Source: an uncultured Acidobacteriota bacterium (GTDB lineage Bacteria > Acidobacteriota > Terriglobia > UBA7540). From it: 21,127 nt of DNA. Within the stretch, counting starts at the first letter, position 1, and the number at the start of each line of letters is the position of its first letter. The stretch covers positions 1 through 21,127 of the forward strand of contig CALCEB010000129.1 of the NCBI GenBank assembly GCA_937900045.1. The letters run 5' to 3'. The notes below the pieces were generated by a model. It searched no databases. It was not told the origin of the DNA and saw only the letters and a program-made list of their open reading frames with translations. Made by a program: the position numbers and the translations under genes. Positions 21,081 through 21,127 of the stretch are shown one piece after another.

Positions 21081-21127
21081 CTGTCTCTTATACACATCTG
21101 ACGCTGCCGACGATCTTACGCGTGTAG
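21081..21127. other. Illumina Nextera adapter and index (sequencing artefact)
   Basis: Bases 21081-21099 are the 19-bp Tn5 mosaic end CTGTCTCTTATACACATCT. They are followed by GACGCTGCCGACGA (21100-21113, the Nextera read-1 adapter reversed), an 8-base index TCTTACGC (21114-21121; reverse complement GCGTAAGA, an i5 index of the Nextera set) and GTGTAG, the start of the P5 tail. The order is exactly that of a read running through a library insert. None of this is genomic. Confidence 0.98.

Overview
This window looks like one end of an assembled contig from a GC-rich, Gram-negative, probably soil-type bacterium. The gene families and their order (DUF4845 protein followed by a bifunctional PBP, a CsgG/TolB-type TPR protein followed by NfeD and a slipin, Tat-exported gluconate-dehydrogenase-like subunit III, form II cox genes) fit Acidobacteriota best. 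This is inference from gene content, not a database result. Nearly every real gene is on the + strand. The last 47 bases (21081-21127) are not genomic: they are Illumina Nextera adapter plus index, so the contig ends inside a SPOR-domain gene.

Layout. 1-540: low-GC stretch with no gene I recognise. 541-2708: a Tat-exported gluconate-2-dehydrogenase subunit-3-like protein, a periplasmic cytochrome c and a Gfo/Idh/MocA dehydrogenase. 2709-4716: an accessory island with two type II toxin-antitoxin modules (ParD-like/PIN, then ParD/ParE). Three same-orientation copies of one double-hairpin repeat lie before, between and after them. 4744-9212: promoter and a coxS-coxL-coxM-coxG operon for a form II CO-dehydrogenase-like molybdenum hydroxylase, interrupted between coxL and coxM by a perfect 25-bp inverted repeat. 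9227-10099: a secreted alpha/beta hydrolase. 10175-10270: a perfect 37-bp inverted repeat of a related family. 10423-15284: proS, a DUF4845 membrane protein and a class A PBP1b. 15338-20345: two exported TPR proteins, the membrane protease NfeD and its usual partner slipin. 20504-21080: a truncated SPOR-domain membrane protein.

How it works together. The cox genes would make a three-subunit Mo/FAD/[2Fe-2S] enzyme (S-L-M order, AYRGAGR active-site loop) plus the CoxG helper, but no cofactor-insertion genes (coxD/E/F) are present. proS to SPOR is a housekeeping and envelope block: peptidoglycan synthesis, TPR scaffolds, membrane proteolysis by NfeD and slipin, and a septal-type SPOR protein.

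The most unusual signal is a set of sequence-unrelated hairpins that share one design: a 5' GTAG tetranucleotide followed directly by a stem-loop, often paired head-to-head. That is the design of REP/REPIN elements mobilised by RAYT transposases. At least two families are present. One brackets the toxin-antitoxin modules and lies so close to the second module that it probably supplies or overlaps its control region. The other lies inside the cox operon and upstream of proS. No RAYT gene is in the window.
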